A DNA stretch of 62,502 nt, from positions 1 to 62,502 of the forward strand of contig WRLG01000019.1 in the NCBI GenBank assembly GCA_009777725.1, read 5' to 3'. Of the stretch, positions 39,602 through 48,917 are shown one piece after another; the first letter of the stretch is position 1; every line of letters starts with the position of its first letter. The stretch comes from Oscillospiraceae bacterium (GTDB lineage Bacteria > Bacillota > Clostridia > Oscillospirales > Ruminococcaceae). The notes beneath the pieces were generated by a model. The model ran no database searches. It saw only the letters and a program-made list of their open reading frames with translations, and was not told where the DNA came from. Position numbers and translations under genes: made by a program.

Positions 39602-41470
39602 ATGAAAAAAATGATTTCAATCGCTGTCGCCTTAACCTTGGCACTCTCCTTAGCACTACCGATAACCGCGCAAACACCGACTTTGCAGGAAACCGCCGCA
39701 GAGTATCAGTGGGATTTAACCGCTGTTTATGCGGACAAGCAAGCCTTTGAGCAGGATATGAGGAGGCTGGAGCAAAGAATCATCCCCGAGCTTACGGCAT
39801 ATTCGGGGAAATTGCGGGATGGGGATTCAGTCTATAATTTCCTCACAGCGCGCGACCGCGCCGAGCAGGTCTCTGAGCGGCTTTGGGCTTATGCCTTTTT
39901 GAAAACGGAGCAGAACCAAACGGATAACGAAGCGACCGCAATGTTGCTTCAAGCAATGAAAGCGGACTTCGCGCTTCAAGAGGCTTTAGTTTTCGCAGAG
40001 CCGGAGCTTTTGAAACTGCCCGCTTCATTCTGGAACGGCTTTTTAAGGGAGGAAAGAGTGAAGCCGTTTTTAAACCGATTGAGCCGCATGTTTGAAACCG
40101 CAAAGCACACTCTGCCCGAAAATGAAGCCGCCCTGCTCATACCGTTAAAGCAATCGGCGGAGGGCTCTTATATAGTGTACTCCAAGCTGACGGGCGCGGA
40201 TATGAAATTCCCCACGGTGACGGATTCGCAGGGCGAAAGGCTGACCGCTGATGAACCCACCCGTTACTACACATTAAATAACAGCCCCGACCGCGCTTTA
40301 CGCAAAAAAATAATGGAGGCGAATTTCTCTGCATACGGGCAATACCGCAACGTGTTCGCGCAGAATATCAACAATTATATACAAGCAAACGTAAGCTTGG
40401 CTAAAATCCAAAATTATGACAATGCCAAGGAGATGTATTTCGCCGAATATGCAGGCTCTTTGGAGATATACAACAATTTAATTTCAGCCGCAAATAATAA
40501 TTTGGACACCGCGCACCGAAACTCAGAGCTGAGAAAAAGAACCATGAAAGCGGCTCAAATGTATGTATCGGATATGTATTACCCGCTCACGGAGGAAATT
40601 TCAACCTCCTTTAAATATGAGGATGGGGAAAAGCTGCTCAACAATGCTCTCGCCCCGCTCGGCGCGGAATATCAAAGCACCCTCAAAAAGGCATTTTCAG
40701 ACGGTTGGATTGATGTATACCCCACAGAGGGCAAGGGCGGCGGCGCGTTTTCGGCAGGTGTTTATGCCGCTCACCCCTATATATTGATGAATTACACCGA
40801 CGATTACTACAGCCTTTCCACCCTCGCACACGAGCTGGGTCACGCCGTGCATCAGTATAATTCCGCTCAAAATAATAAAAATCTATACGATGGCAGTCCG
40901 ACAATATTCACATCAGAAGTTGCCTCCACAGTAAATGAACTGCTCCTATCGGATTACATGGTGAATAACGCCAAAACCGATGATGAAAAGCTATTCTATC
41001 TGTATTCGGAGTTGTTGACACTTCACGCTACTTTTTTCACACAAATTATGTATTCCGAATTTGAGGATTCCATCTACAAAATTGTTGAAAACGGCGGCTC
41101 TTTAACAGCAGATGTAATGGAGGAGCTTTGGCTTGAAGTCAACACAAAATATAACGGCGAGGGTCTCCTCCCCGTAAAAGGCACGGAATACGGCTGGTCG
41201 AGAATTCCGCATTTTTATTATGATTACTACGTATATCAGTATGCAACCTCAATCGCCGCCGCCTGCACCATATCACAACGCATCACAGACGGAGAAGACG
41301 GCGCAGTAGAAGCATATCTTTCATTCTTAAAATCGGGCGACAGCGACAGCGGAACAGCCCTCCTAAAATTAGCAGGAGTTGACATGGAATCCCCCGCCTT
41401 AGCAGATGCACTAATTGACAGATACAATAAGGTAATTGACCAAATAGAGGAGATACAAGGGATGAGGTAA
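39602..41470 (+). CDS. pepF: Secreted M3-family oligoendopeptidase (PepF-like)
   Basis: 622 residues. Family M3 zinc peptidases cleave short peptides. The zinc motif HELGH is at 410-414 (TLAHELGHAVHQY), with the distal Glu in FTSEVASTVNE. The PepF N-terminal helical region (DKQAFEQDMRRLEQ, SRMFETAKHTLPENE) is present. Unlike the usual cytosolic PepF, this one begins with a clear signal peptide (MKKMISIAVALTLALSLALP, cleavage near ITAQ), so it should act outside the cell. GGAGG precedes the ATG. Confidence 0.92.
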   Translation: MKKMISIAVALTLALSLALPITAQTPTLQETAAEYQWDLTAVYADKQAFEQDMRRLEQRIIPELTAYSGKLRDGDSVYNFLTARDRAEQVSERLWAYAFLKTEQNQTDNEATAMLLQAMKADFALQEALVFAEPELLKLPASFWNGFLREERVKPFLNRLSRMFETAKHTLPENEAALLIPLKQSAEGSYIVYSKLTGADMKFPTVTDSQGERLTADEPTRYYTLNNSPDRALRKKIMEANFSAYGQYRNVFAQNINNYIQANVSLAKIQNYDNAKEMYFAEYAGSLEIYNNLISAANNNLDTAHRNSELRKRTMKAAQMYVSDMYYPLTEEISTSFKYEDGEKLLNNALAPLGAEYQSTLKKAFSDGWIDVYPTEGKGGGAFSAGVYAAHPYILMNYTDDYYSLSTLAHELGHAVHQYNSAQNNKNLYDGSPTIFTSEVASTVNELLLSDYMVNNAKTDDEKLFYLYSELLTLHATFFTQIMYSEFEDSIYKIVENGGSLTADVMEELWLEVNTKYNGEGLLPVKGTEYGWSRIPHFYYDYYVYQYATSIAAACTISQRITDGEDGAVEAYLSFLKSGDSDSGTALLKLAGVDMESPALADALIDRYNKVIDQIEEIQGMR

Positions 41471-41511
41471 ACGCAGGTCGCGTTAACATAAGCGGAGGCG
41501 TGGGGTGTATG

Positions 41512-43719
41512 TCACCCCTCACCCCCCTTAACCCTATCCACACTAATAATATCCGGCAGCTTTTTAATGCGGCTCATGATGACCGAAAGCTGAGAAACTC
41601 CGCCGACGTTAATGGTTAAGCTGATGCTTGTGTTGCCGTTTTTTAAGAGCCTGTTTTTCATTTCCGTGAGGGGGATTTTTATTTCAGCTAAAATTTTTAC
41701 TACATCGGAGATGATTGTGTAGGAATTGTTCGCCACTATGTCGAGAGTTACCTTGAAAAATTTGTTTTGAGCCGCGCTTTCCGACCAGACGGTTTTTACC
41801 CACCTGTCGGCATCGTGGCTGTTTTTTATGGAGTTTTTGTAGTTTTCGCAGTCCTTTTTGTGTATGGACAAGCCGTGCCCCCTTGTGACAAACCCAATTA
41901 TATCATCGCCCGGAAGCGGGTTGCAGCATTGCGAATATTTTACCAATATGTTCGTTTCGCCGTCCAAAACAATCTCCGCATCGCTGGGCTTGGCGGGTTG
42001 GGGCTCGGGTGTCCTTGCTTCATCGTGCGCGCCGTAAAGCCTTAGGTAGCGTTCCTTAAAGCGCGGCATCATGCGCGATAAGATTAAGCCGCCGTAGCCG
42101 ACTGCGGCGTAAAAATCCAACATCGTAACGCAATTGTGCCGCTTCATGTCCTCGCTGAAAAATGCAAGCAGTTCATTGGGGGGGATGTGTATGCTGTTAC
42201 GCTTAAATTCCTTTTCAATCTCGGTTTTACCCCTTACAATATTTTCCTCACGCCGCTCTTTTTTAAACCAAGAGCGTATTTTTGATTTTGCCTCACTTGT
42301 CGCGCAAATATCCAGCCATGCGCGGCTCGGTCCGTGATTAGGGTCTTTATGGGTAAATATCTCAACAACCTCGCCCGTGCTAAGCGTATAATGGAAAGGG
42401 ACAAGCCTGCCGTTAACCTTAGCACCCTTCATTTTATTCCCTATTTCGCTGTGAATTTGATAGGCGAAATCAATCACCGTAGAGCCGTTAGGCAACGAAA
42501 TCACATCCCCCTTAGGGGTAAGGACATAAAGCTCCTCAACCGTGTATTCATACTTAATTGTTCGCACAATCTCCTGAACATCGTGCGTTTCGCTTTGAGC
42601 ATCTATAATTTGGCGCACCCATGCAAGGCGTTCCTCCAGAACAAGGTCTCTGTCCTTGATACCCTCCTTATACTTCCAATGCGCGGCAATACCCTCCTCG
42701 GCAGTACGGTGCATCTCCCACGTTCTGATTTGAACCTCAAAGGGCACTCCCCCCCCGCCCATCACAGTCGTATGAAGCGACTGATACATGTTAGGCTTGG
42801 GGCTGGCTATGTAATCCTTGAACCTATTCGGAAAGGGGGTATATATATCGTGTATTAAGCCCAGCGCGTTATAACATTCAAGCACGGTGTTTACAATAAT
42901 CCGAATCGCATATTTGTCATATACCTCATCAAATTCCTTTTTCTGCAGAATTGTCTTTTTATATATGGCATAAACCGACTTCACGCGCCCCTCAATCGAA
43001 AAATTATCGGCAAAGTCGGATTCCTCCAAACGAGCCTTAATATTTTCCTTAATCATCCCTATTAAAGCATCCCGCTCCTCCTTGTTGCCGGATAGCAGGG
43101 ATTCTATTTCCTTATAGGCGAACGGGTCTAAGTATCTGAACGAAATGTCCTCCAGTTCATCGCTTATAACCCTAATCCCTAAACGCTGTGCTATCGGGGC
43201 AAAAATGCTCAGCGTTTCATTTGAGGTTGCAAGCTGCTTATCATAAGGGCGGTTGCCCAGCGTTCGCATGTTGTGAAGCCTGTCACAAAGCTTGATTACA
43301 ATAACCCTTACATCCTGCGCCATTGCAAGAAGAATTTTGCGGACATTCTCAGCCTGCTCCTGAGCCTTTGAATAAATCGGGATTTTGCCGAGCTTAGTCA
43401 CCCCGTCCACCATCATGGCAACATCCTGCCCGAACATTTTTTTAATCTCGGCAAGTGTTGTATCCGTATCCTCAACTACATCGTGCAAAAGCGCGGCGCA
43501 TATTGTGTCCGTATCCATTCCGAGCTCCAGCAGTGTATACGCGACCGCCAAGGGATGAGAGATATACGGTTCTCCCGAATCCCTTTTCTGATGCCTATGC
43601 GCTTCAAAGGCGACCTCGTAGGCAGATAATATTTTGCTTAAATCATAATGCTTGCTATCCTTAATAACCTTTTCTATAATCGTTTCAATCGTATATACCT
43701 TTACTTTTTGTTTGTTCAA
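41512..43719 (-). CDS. rel: Bifunctional (p)ppGpp synthetase/hydrolase Rel
   Basis: 735 residues. HD hydrolase domain with HPLAVAYTLLELG and AALLHDVVEDT; synthetase domain with YAIRIIVNTVLECYNALGLI, FPNRFKDYIASPKPNMYQSL and HTTVMGGGGVPFEVQIRT; then TGS (VYVLTPKGDVISLPNG-like) and a C-terminal ACT domain (DIVANNSYTIISDVVKILAE). Both active sites look intact, so it can make and destroy the alarmone. TTG at 43719 with GGGGGTGG upstream fits the family length. The earlier frame starts have no site. Confidence 0.96.
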   Translation of the reverse strand: MNKQKVKVYTIETIIEKVIKDSKHYDLSKILSAYEVAFEAHRHQKRDSGEPYISHPLAVAYTLLELGMDTDTICAALLHDVVEDTDTTLAEIKKMFGQDVAMMVDGVTKLGKIPIYSKAQEQAENVRKILLAMAQDVRVIVIKLCDRLHNMRTLGNRPYDKQLATSNETLSIFAPIAQRLGIRVISDELEDISFRYLDPFAYKEIESLLSGNKEERDALIGMIKENIKARLEESDFADNFSIEGRVKSVYAIYKKTILQKKEFDEVYDKYAIRIIVNTVLECYNALGLIHDIYTPFPNRFKDYIASPKPNMYQSLHTTVMGGGGVPFEVQIRTWEMHRTAEEGIAAHWKYKEGIKDRDLVLEERLAWVRQIIDAQSETHDVQEIVRTIKYEYTVEELYVLTPKGDVISLPNGSTVIDFAYQIHSEIGNKMKGAKVNGRLVPFHYTLSTGEVVEIFTHKDPNHGPSRAWLDICATSEAKSKIRSWFKKERREENIVRGKTEIEKEFKRNSIHIPPNELLAFFSEDMKRHNCVTMLDFYAAVGYGGLILSRMMPRFKERYLRLYGAHDEARTPEPQPAKPSDAEIVLDGETNILVKYSQCCNPLPGDDIIGFVTRGHGLSIHKKDCENYKNSIKNSHDADRWVKTVWSESAAQNKFFKVTLDIVANNSYTIISDVVKILAEIKIPLTEMKNRLLKNGNTSISLTINVGGVSQLSVIMSRIKKLPDIISVDRVKGGEG

Positions 43720-43870
43720 GAAACCCACCCCCATAATAATGATTATATCATAAAAAAGAGAAAAATGCAAGAGTTTTGAAAGCCATTAAATAATATTTGA
43801 CAATTGTTTTAAAATATGATAAAATAAGTAAAGAAAAGAAAATCTTAGGGTTGAAATGAGGAAATTCAGA

Positions 43871-44416
43871 ATGGAAATGAAGAACAACATGGTTTTGACT
43901 ATAACCATTTCGGGGCTTTTGATTGCGGCGGGTATTGCTATCCCCATGTTTATGCCGCTTAAAGTTATGATTCCCCCGGCTTCCTTTACGCTTGCAAGCC
44001 ATGTGCCTATTTTTCTCGCCATGTTTATATCGCCCTTTTCGGCGGCAATGGTTGCGGTCGGAACGACAGTCGGCTTTGCCGTAGGAGGGTTTCCGCCGGT
44101 AATTGTGTTCAGAGCGGCAACGCATATCTTATTTGCTACGCTGGGCGCGTTTTATTTAAAGAAACGCCCCGATATTCATAGCTCCCCTGTGGAACTGCGC
44201 GTGTTTTCGTTTTCCATGGCTCTCCTTCACGCCTTGGGCGAACTGTTGGCGGTAGGTGTATTTTATTTCGGAGGCAATATGAGCGAGCTATACTATCAGC
44301 AAGGCTTTTTAACCTCGGGGATATTGCTTGTAGGGCTTGGGACGTTAATACACAGCATGGTCGATTTTGAAATTGCCAACGTAGTCAAAAGGGCAGTATT
44401 TATTTATAAAAAATAA
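43871..44416 (+). CDS. ECF transporter S component (niacin-type-like)
   Basis: 181 residues, six hydrophobic helices. The pattern IPMFMPLKVMIPPASFTLAS, HVPIFLAMFISPF, GTTVGFAVGGFPPVIVFRA is that of ECF substrate-capture subunits; from memory it is nearest to NiaX (niacin), which I would not assert. It would work with a shared EcfA-EcfT module, not seen here. AGGA lies eight bases before the ATG at 43871; a start at 43856 is possible. Confidence 0.75.
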   Translation: MEMKNNMVLTITISGLLIAAGIAIPMFMPLKVMIPPASFTLASHVPIFLAMFISPFSAAMVAVGTTVGFAVGGFPPVIVFRAATHILFATLGAFYLKKRPDIHSSPVELRVFSFSMALLHALGELLAVGVFYFGGNMSELYYQQGFLTSGILLVGLGTLIHSMVDFEIANVVKRAVFIYKK

Positions 44417-44611
44417 ACAAAAAACACTCCCTATATTTTCCGCAAAAACCGCAAAAAACATTGGACATTTATGTAAAAAAGATGTATAATATAAGTTAAG
44501 CATCTATATTCCCTGTCAAAAGCTCGGTTGATACGGAAGCCGAGTAAAGCGGCGGCAATATTATCTTCACATACATCAGCCGAAAAATTTGCGAAAGGCA
44601 TGGTCTTTTTT

Positions 44612-46447
44612 ATGAAAAATGAAGAAAAGATTTTATCAGAGCTTAATAAAGTCCTTGCGCGCTTGGAGGATTTGGAGGATGAAAACAGGAAGCTGAATAA
44701 CGTATTACACTCTGTTCGCAAGGAGTGTGCGGAGCTTGGTGTAAAAATGGATTCCTTTGAGGAAAACCAAGCCTTTATCGCCGATAAATTCGGAGCGATT
44801 GAAGCGAATAACCCCTCTCTTTTAATGACGATTATTAACGGGGTTGAATATTCCGTTGAGTTGGAGGAGCTGTTTTTGAGCTCAAGCTCTCTGGAGGGGG
44901 AGGACATAAAAAAGATAGGGCGGATGAGGAAGCTTCAAAACTTAAACCTTAACAATAACAGCCTATCCTGTATAAACGAGCTTAAAAGCTTAAAAAAGCT
45001 TCAAAACCTTTATTTAAGCTTTAATAAAATTCTCGATATAAGCGTTTTGAGCGAATTCACCGAGCTTAAAAACTTGGCTTTGCACAGTAACCGAATAACC
45101 GATATAAGCCCTTTGAGCGAGCTTGTCTGCCTCGAAAACCTTGATTTGAGCAATAATTTAATCAAGGACGCGGGAATGATGAACAAATTTAACAAGCTTG
45201 TAAGTCTATCTCTATATAATAACAAGATAACCTCAATAAATTTAGACGGGCTTACATCTCTTAACAGCCTTGATTTAATCGGCAACCCGCTCACCAATAT
45301 ATCCTTAAACGCGCTTCCGGCTATAACCGACTTGATTTTAAGCAATAACCCCATCACTACCATATCTATCTCTAACCTTCCTAACCTTAAAAGCCTATAT
45401 TTAAGCTGCTACAGAGTCCAAAAAATAAAGCTGGAGGGGCTTTTGAACCTTACAAGCTTAACCATGAGGGGGAATCCTATCCCGGATGTAAGCAAAATTA
45501 AAGCTCTGAGCGGGCTTAACAGCCTGTATTTATACGATAATCCCGAGCCGCAAATAAAAGCTCTGAATATTTTCCCCGCGCTTATAAACCTTTCTTTCAG
45601 AAACTGCCGCATATCGGATATGAACGAATTCAACGGCATTTCAACCCTAGAGCACCTTTCCCTGCGCGATTGCCGCGTAAAGGATGCGGGCGCGCTGAAT
45701 AATCTCCCCCGCCTTGTCAGTCTGGAGCTTAGCGGCAATCAAATAGAGGACATCAGCTTAAATATGCTCAACGCCCTCACAAGCTTAGATTTAAGCCATA
45801 ACCACATTGAAAAGATTGACCTATCCGCGCTGAAAGTGGTTGAAATCCTTGATTTGAGCTATAATCGTATAGAAAACATTAATATAAACGGATTGGCAGG
45901 TATTGTAAGGGCGGATTTAAGCCATAATTACTGCTCCGAAATAAGCGTAACCAACCTAAACGAGCTTGAAAGGCTTGACATGAACGATGGGCAGCTTTCC
46001 GTAGTCAAGCTTAAAAACCTCCCCAAATTAAAATATCTGGACATGCACGACAACTTAATCGCCGATATTGAATTCAGCGCGCTTGACAGCCTAACGGAAA
46101 TCGTGCTCCAAACCAACCCTATAAGCGACATCAGCCCGTTTAAAAGCCTGAAACGCGTTGAAAACCTCGACTTGGGCGATGCTAAAATTAAAGACATCGG
46201 CGATTTAAGCGAGCTTACCACCCTTAAAAGCCTTGATTTGCACGGAAATGAAATAAATGACATATCCCCTCTGGGCAGGCTTGTCAATCTGGAACGCCTG
46301 CTGTTAAACGATAATCAGATTACCGACATAGAACCTCTTAAAGAGCTTAAAAGGCTTTCGTTTTTAAAACTTCAGCATAACCCGATTAAACGCGAGCATG
46401 TTGAGGAGCTTAGAAAAGAACTGCCTAATTGCATGATAAGCTTTTAA
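44612..46447 (+). CDS. Cytoplasmic leucine-rich-repeat (internalin-type) protein
   Basis: 611 residues. An N-terminal coiled coil (LSELNKVLARLEDLEDENRK) is followed from about residue 95 by some two dozen 21-22-residue LRRs of the internalin type (LxxLxxLxLxxNxIxDIxxL; for example LKNLALHSNRITDISPLSEL). There is no signal peptide, sorting motif or membrane helix, so the protein should be intracellular, unlike classical internalins. The LRR surface suggests protein binding; no effector domain is seen. The start at 44612 is preferred because residues before it look untranslated and the ribosome site there is poor either way. Confidence 0.8.
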   Translation: MKNEEKILSELNKVLARLEDLEDENRKLNNVLHSVRKECAELGVKMDSFEENQAFIADKFGAIEANNPSLLMTIINGVEYSVELEELFLSSSSLEGEDIKKIGRMRKLQNLNLNNNSLSCINELKSLKKLQNLYLSFNKILDISVLSEFTELKNLALHSNRITDISPLSELVCLENLDLSNNLIKDAGMMNKFNKLVSLSLYNNKITSINLDGLTSLNSLDLIGNPLTNISLNALPAITDLILSNNPITTISISNLPNLKSLYLSCYRVQKIKLEGLLNLTSLTMRGNPIPDVSKIKALSGLNSLYLYDNPEPQIKALNIFPALINLSFRNCRISDMNEFNGISTLEHLSLRDCRVKDAGALNNLPRLVSLELSGNQIEDISLNMLNALTSLDLSHNHIEKIDLSALKVVEILDLSYNRIENININGLAGIVRADLSHNYCSEISVTNLNELERLDMNDGQLSVVKLKNLPKLKYLDMHDNLIADIEFSALDSLTEIVLQTNPISDISPFKSLKRVENLDLGDAKIKDIGDLSELTTLKSLDLHGNEINDISPLGRLVNLERLLLNDNQITDIEPLKELKRLSFLKLQHNPIKREHVEELRKELPNCMISF

Positions 46448-46467
46448 TGTCAGCGACAAACGATTGC

Positions 46468-46515
46468 AGGGCGCGACGCCCGCGGCGCGCCGAGGGCGTC
46501 GCACCCTACATAACC
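46468..46515. repeat. GC-rich palindromic repeat
   Basis: GCAGGGCGCGACGCCC pairs with GGGCGTCGCACCCTAC around a GC-rich loop. A related but degraded copy starting GTAGGGCACGACGTCC is at about 14773-14825. It is another palindromic family, distinct from the GTAGGGGAC elements. Confidence 0.6.
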
Positions 46516-46595
46516 GATACGCAAGAAATGGCAATAAGCGGGAATTTATGGCTTTCTTTGTGCAATATGCACAAAACCAAGAGGGTTTATTTTGC

Positions 46596-46624
46596 TTGAC
46601 AAACCGTTGGCAGTTTGTTATAAT
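46596..46624 (+). promoter_or_regulatory. Promoter of the small secreted protein gene
   Basis: -35 TTGACA, 17-bp spacer, -10 TATAAT, both exact consensus; about 90 bp before the ATG at 46716. Confidence 0.88.
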
Positions 46625-46715
46625 TATAACAGAGGGAAAAGTTTCCTCGTTTCAACAACTTTGCTGATGATATAGGCAAGAGGAGTTGAAAATAAAAAAG
46701 AGAAGAGGAAAGTTT

Positions 46716-47087
46716 ATGAGTATTTTTAAATCAACTAAGAGAATGGCGGCAATAACTATTGCGGTATGTGCAATCGTTATCGGGGCTGCAATAACAGTGT
46801 CTGCTGCGTGCGCCCGTGGTGGTATGCACGCAATTGGTTCAATTATCCGTATACAAGTTCCGGGGGAGACGAGTGAGCATTTGGTTCCGATTATGACCCA
46901 TGACGAGCGCGGTGCGGGCAGTATTACTTACGAAACGTGTTATGCGACGAAGTACAATACTTTCGAATATTCAGAGTGTTTGAGTTGCGGGGAAGCAACA
47001 GAGCTTAAACCTGCTAGAGTACAAAAGATAGACATTAGACACTCCAATCCCAAATGCAAGAATGGTGCTATCGTTGTCCTCAATTGA
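46716..47087 (+). CDS. Small secreted Cys-containing protein
   Basis: 123 residues. GAGGAAAG precedes the ATG at 46716. A signal peptide (AITIAVCAIVIGAAITVSA) is followed by about 90 residues with six Cys (CARGGMH, ETCYATKY, SECLSCGEATE, NPKCKNG), a pattern suited to disulphides or a metal site. No known family. It has its own strong promoter and ends before a terminator, so it is probably a monocistronic, well-expressed gene; the ABC exporter genes follow but are probably separate. Confidence 0.7.
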   Translation: MSIFKSTKRMAAITIAVCAIVIGAAITVSAACARGGMHAIGSIIRIQVPGETSEHLVPIMTHDERGAGSITYETCYATKYNTFEYSECLSCGEATELKPARVQKIDIRHSNPKCKNGAIVVLN

Positions 47088-47100
47088 TTAATGTGTGTTA

Positions 47101-47129
47101 AAAAAGCGGTGAATGATTCACCGCTTTTC
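47101..47129 (+). terminator. Rho-independent terminator
   Basis: AAAGCGGTGAA and TTCACCGCTTT form an 11-pair stem with a three-base loop, ending in TTTT. It closes the secreted-protein gene and lies before the ABC exporter start, ruling out the longer 47091 start. Confidence 0.85.
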
Positions 47130-47147
47130 ACAATCGGACGGATTGAA

Positions 47148-48917
47148 ATGATGATTAAAATTTTGCGTTATTTACGAAAATCCGGGATTCGGATTTTTGT
47201 TATTTTTTGCCTTTTGATTATACAAGCTTACTGCGATTTAGCTCTGCCGGAGCTGAATGCGAAAATGATTGATAACTATGTTACCCCCTCGGTTGCGGCA
47301 GGGCAGCTGCAAATCGAAAGTCTTTGGGCGGCGGGGGGAGAAATGCTTGCGATGGCGTTTGTTATCATGGCGACCAGCGTAGTCGTCAGCTACCTGTCGG
47401 CAATGACAGCCGCTACGCTCGGCATGGATGTCAGAAACAGCGTTTTTGAAAAGGTTTTGTCATTCGGCTCTTGCGAGATGGATAAATTCTCCACCGCATC
47501 GCTCATCACGCGGAGCACCAATGATATTCAGCAAATCCAAATGGTTCTTGTTATCCTTCTCAGAATGATTTTATACGCGCCGATTTTGGGAATCGGCGGA
47601 ATTATCAAGGTTACGGGAACAAGGACGGGGCTTGGGTGGATTATCGGAGTCTCGGTCGGGTTACTGCTTGTTATCGTCACCCTCCTTGTTGCCGTGGCGA
47701 TGCCTAAATTCAAGAAAACACAGGTCTTAATCGACAGGCTTAATCTGGTAACCCGCGAAATTCTTACGGGGCTTCCCGTAATACGCGCCTTCGGCAGAGA
47801 AAAGCATGAGGAGAGGCGGTTTGAGGAGGCGAACAAGGGCTTAATGTCGAACCAGCTTTTCACGAATATGGTTATGTCTTTTATGTCGCCTATCATGCTT
47901 TTTATCATGAACGCCATTGCCGCGGTTATCATTTGGTTCGGCGGCATGGGGGTAGAGCGGGGCGATTTGCTGGTCGGCGATATGATTGCCTTTATAACCT
48001 ATACCATGCAGATTGTCATGTCGTTTCTTATGCTTACCATGATTTCCGTTCTGCTCCCCCGCGCCTCGGTAGCGGCGGGGAGGGTTATGGAAATTATTGA
48101 AACCGAGCCTTCCGTGGTGAATCATCATCACGCCGCCGCGAAGGGCATAACCCACGGCAATATCCGCTTTGAAAATGTCTCCTTCAAATACGGAGATGCC
48201 GCGGAAAATGCCGTTGAAAATATCAGCTTTGAAGCAAGGGCGGGAATGACTACGGCAATTGTGGGAAGCACAGGCAGCGGCAAGTCCACAATCGTTAATC
48301 TAATTCCGAGGTTTTTTGACGTAACCGAGGGCAGCATAACAATCGACGGGTTCGACCTGCGCGCCCTGTCGCTTGAATATATCCGGGAAAATATCGGCAT
48401 CGTTCCGCAAAAAAGCGCGCTTTTCTCAGGCAGCATTGAAGAAAATCTCCGCTTCGGCAAGCAAGAGGCAACGGAGGCTGAAATAATAAAAGCCGCCGAA
48501 ACAGCCCAAGCGGCGGAATTTATATCAGAAAATGAAGCCGGCTACGGCTACGAATTGTCGCAAGGCGGCTCTAACGTATCGGGCGGGCAAAAGCAACGGC
48601 TTTCCATAGCAAGAGCTATTGTTAAAAACCCTAAGGTTTATATATTTGATGACAGCTTTTCCGCACTCGACTATAAAACCGATGCCGATTTAAGAGCGGC
48701 ATTGCTGAAAGATACAAAGGATGCCGCAGTCATTATTGTCGCCCAGAGAATCGGCACAATAAGAAAAGCCGATAAAATAATTGTTTTAGACGATGGCAAG
48801 GTCGCAGGCGAGGGCTCTCATCAACAGCTTATGGAGGACTGCGAGGTATATCGGCAAATCGCATACTCTCAGCTATCGGAGGAAGAACTCGGTATGGGCG
48901 GAAAGGGGGCGTTGTAG
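47148..48917 (+). CDS. ABC exporter subunit with degenerate Walker B
   Basis: 589 residues: six-helix exporter membrane domain then an ATPase domain. Walker A GSTGSGKST and signature VSGGQKQRLS are normal, but Walker B reads VYIFDDSFSALD, with Asp where the catalytic Glu should be. This is the pattern of the degenerate-site half of heterodimeric exporters of the BmrC/TM287 type. It ends one base before the partner gene. The substrate is unknown (drug or lipid by family). Confidence 0.93.
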   Translation: MMIKILRYLRKSGIRIFVIFCLLIIQAYCDLALPELNAKMIDNYVTPSVAAGQLQIESLWAAGGEMLAMAFVIMATSVVVSYLSAMTAATLGMDVRNSVFEKVLSFGSCEMDKFSTASLITRSTNDIQQIQMVLVILLRMILYAPILGIGGIIKVTGTRTGLGWIIGVSVGLLLVIVTLLVAVAMPKFKKTQVLIDRLNLVTREILTGLPVIRAFGREKHEERRFEEANKGLMSNQLFTNMVMSFMSPIMLFIMNAIAAVIIWFGGMGVERGDLLVGDMIAFITYTMQIVMSFLMLTMISVLLPRASVAAGRVMEIIETEPSVVNHHHAAAKGITHGNIRFENVSFKYGDAAENAVENISFEARAGMTTAIVGSTGSGKSTIVNLIPRFFDVTEGSITIDGFDLRALSLEYIRENIGIVPQKSALFSGSIEENLRFGKQEATEAEIIKAAETAQAAEFISENEAGYGYELSQGGSNVSGGQKQRLSIARAIVKNPKVYIFDDSFSALDYKTDADLRAALLKDTKDAAVIIVAQRIGTIRKADKIIVLDDGKVAGEGSHQQLMEDCEVYRQIAYSQLSEEELGMGGKGAL

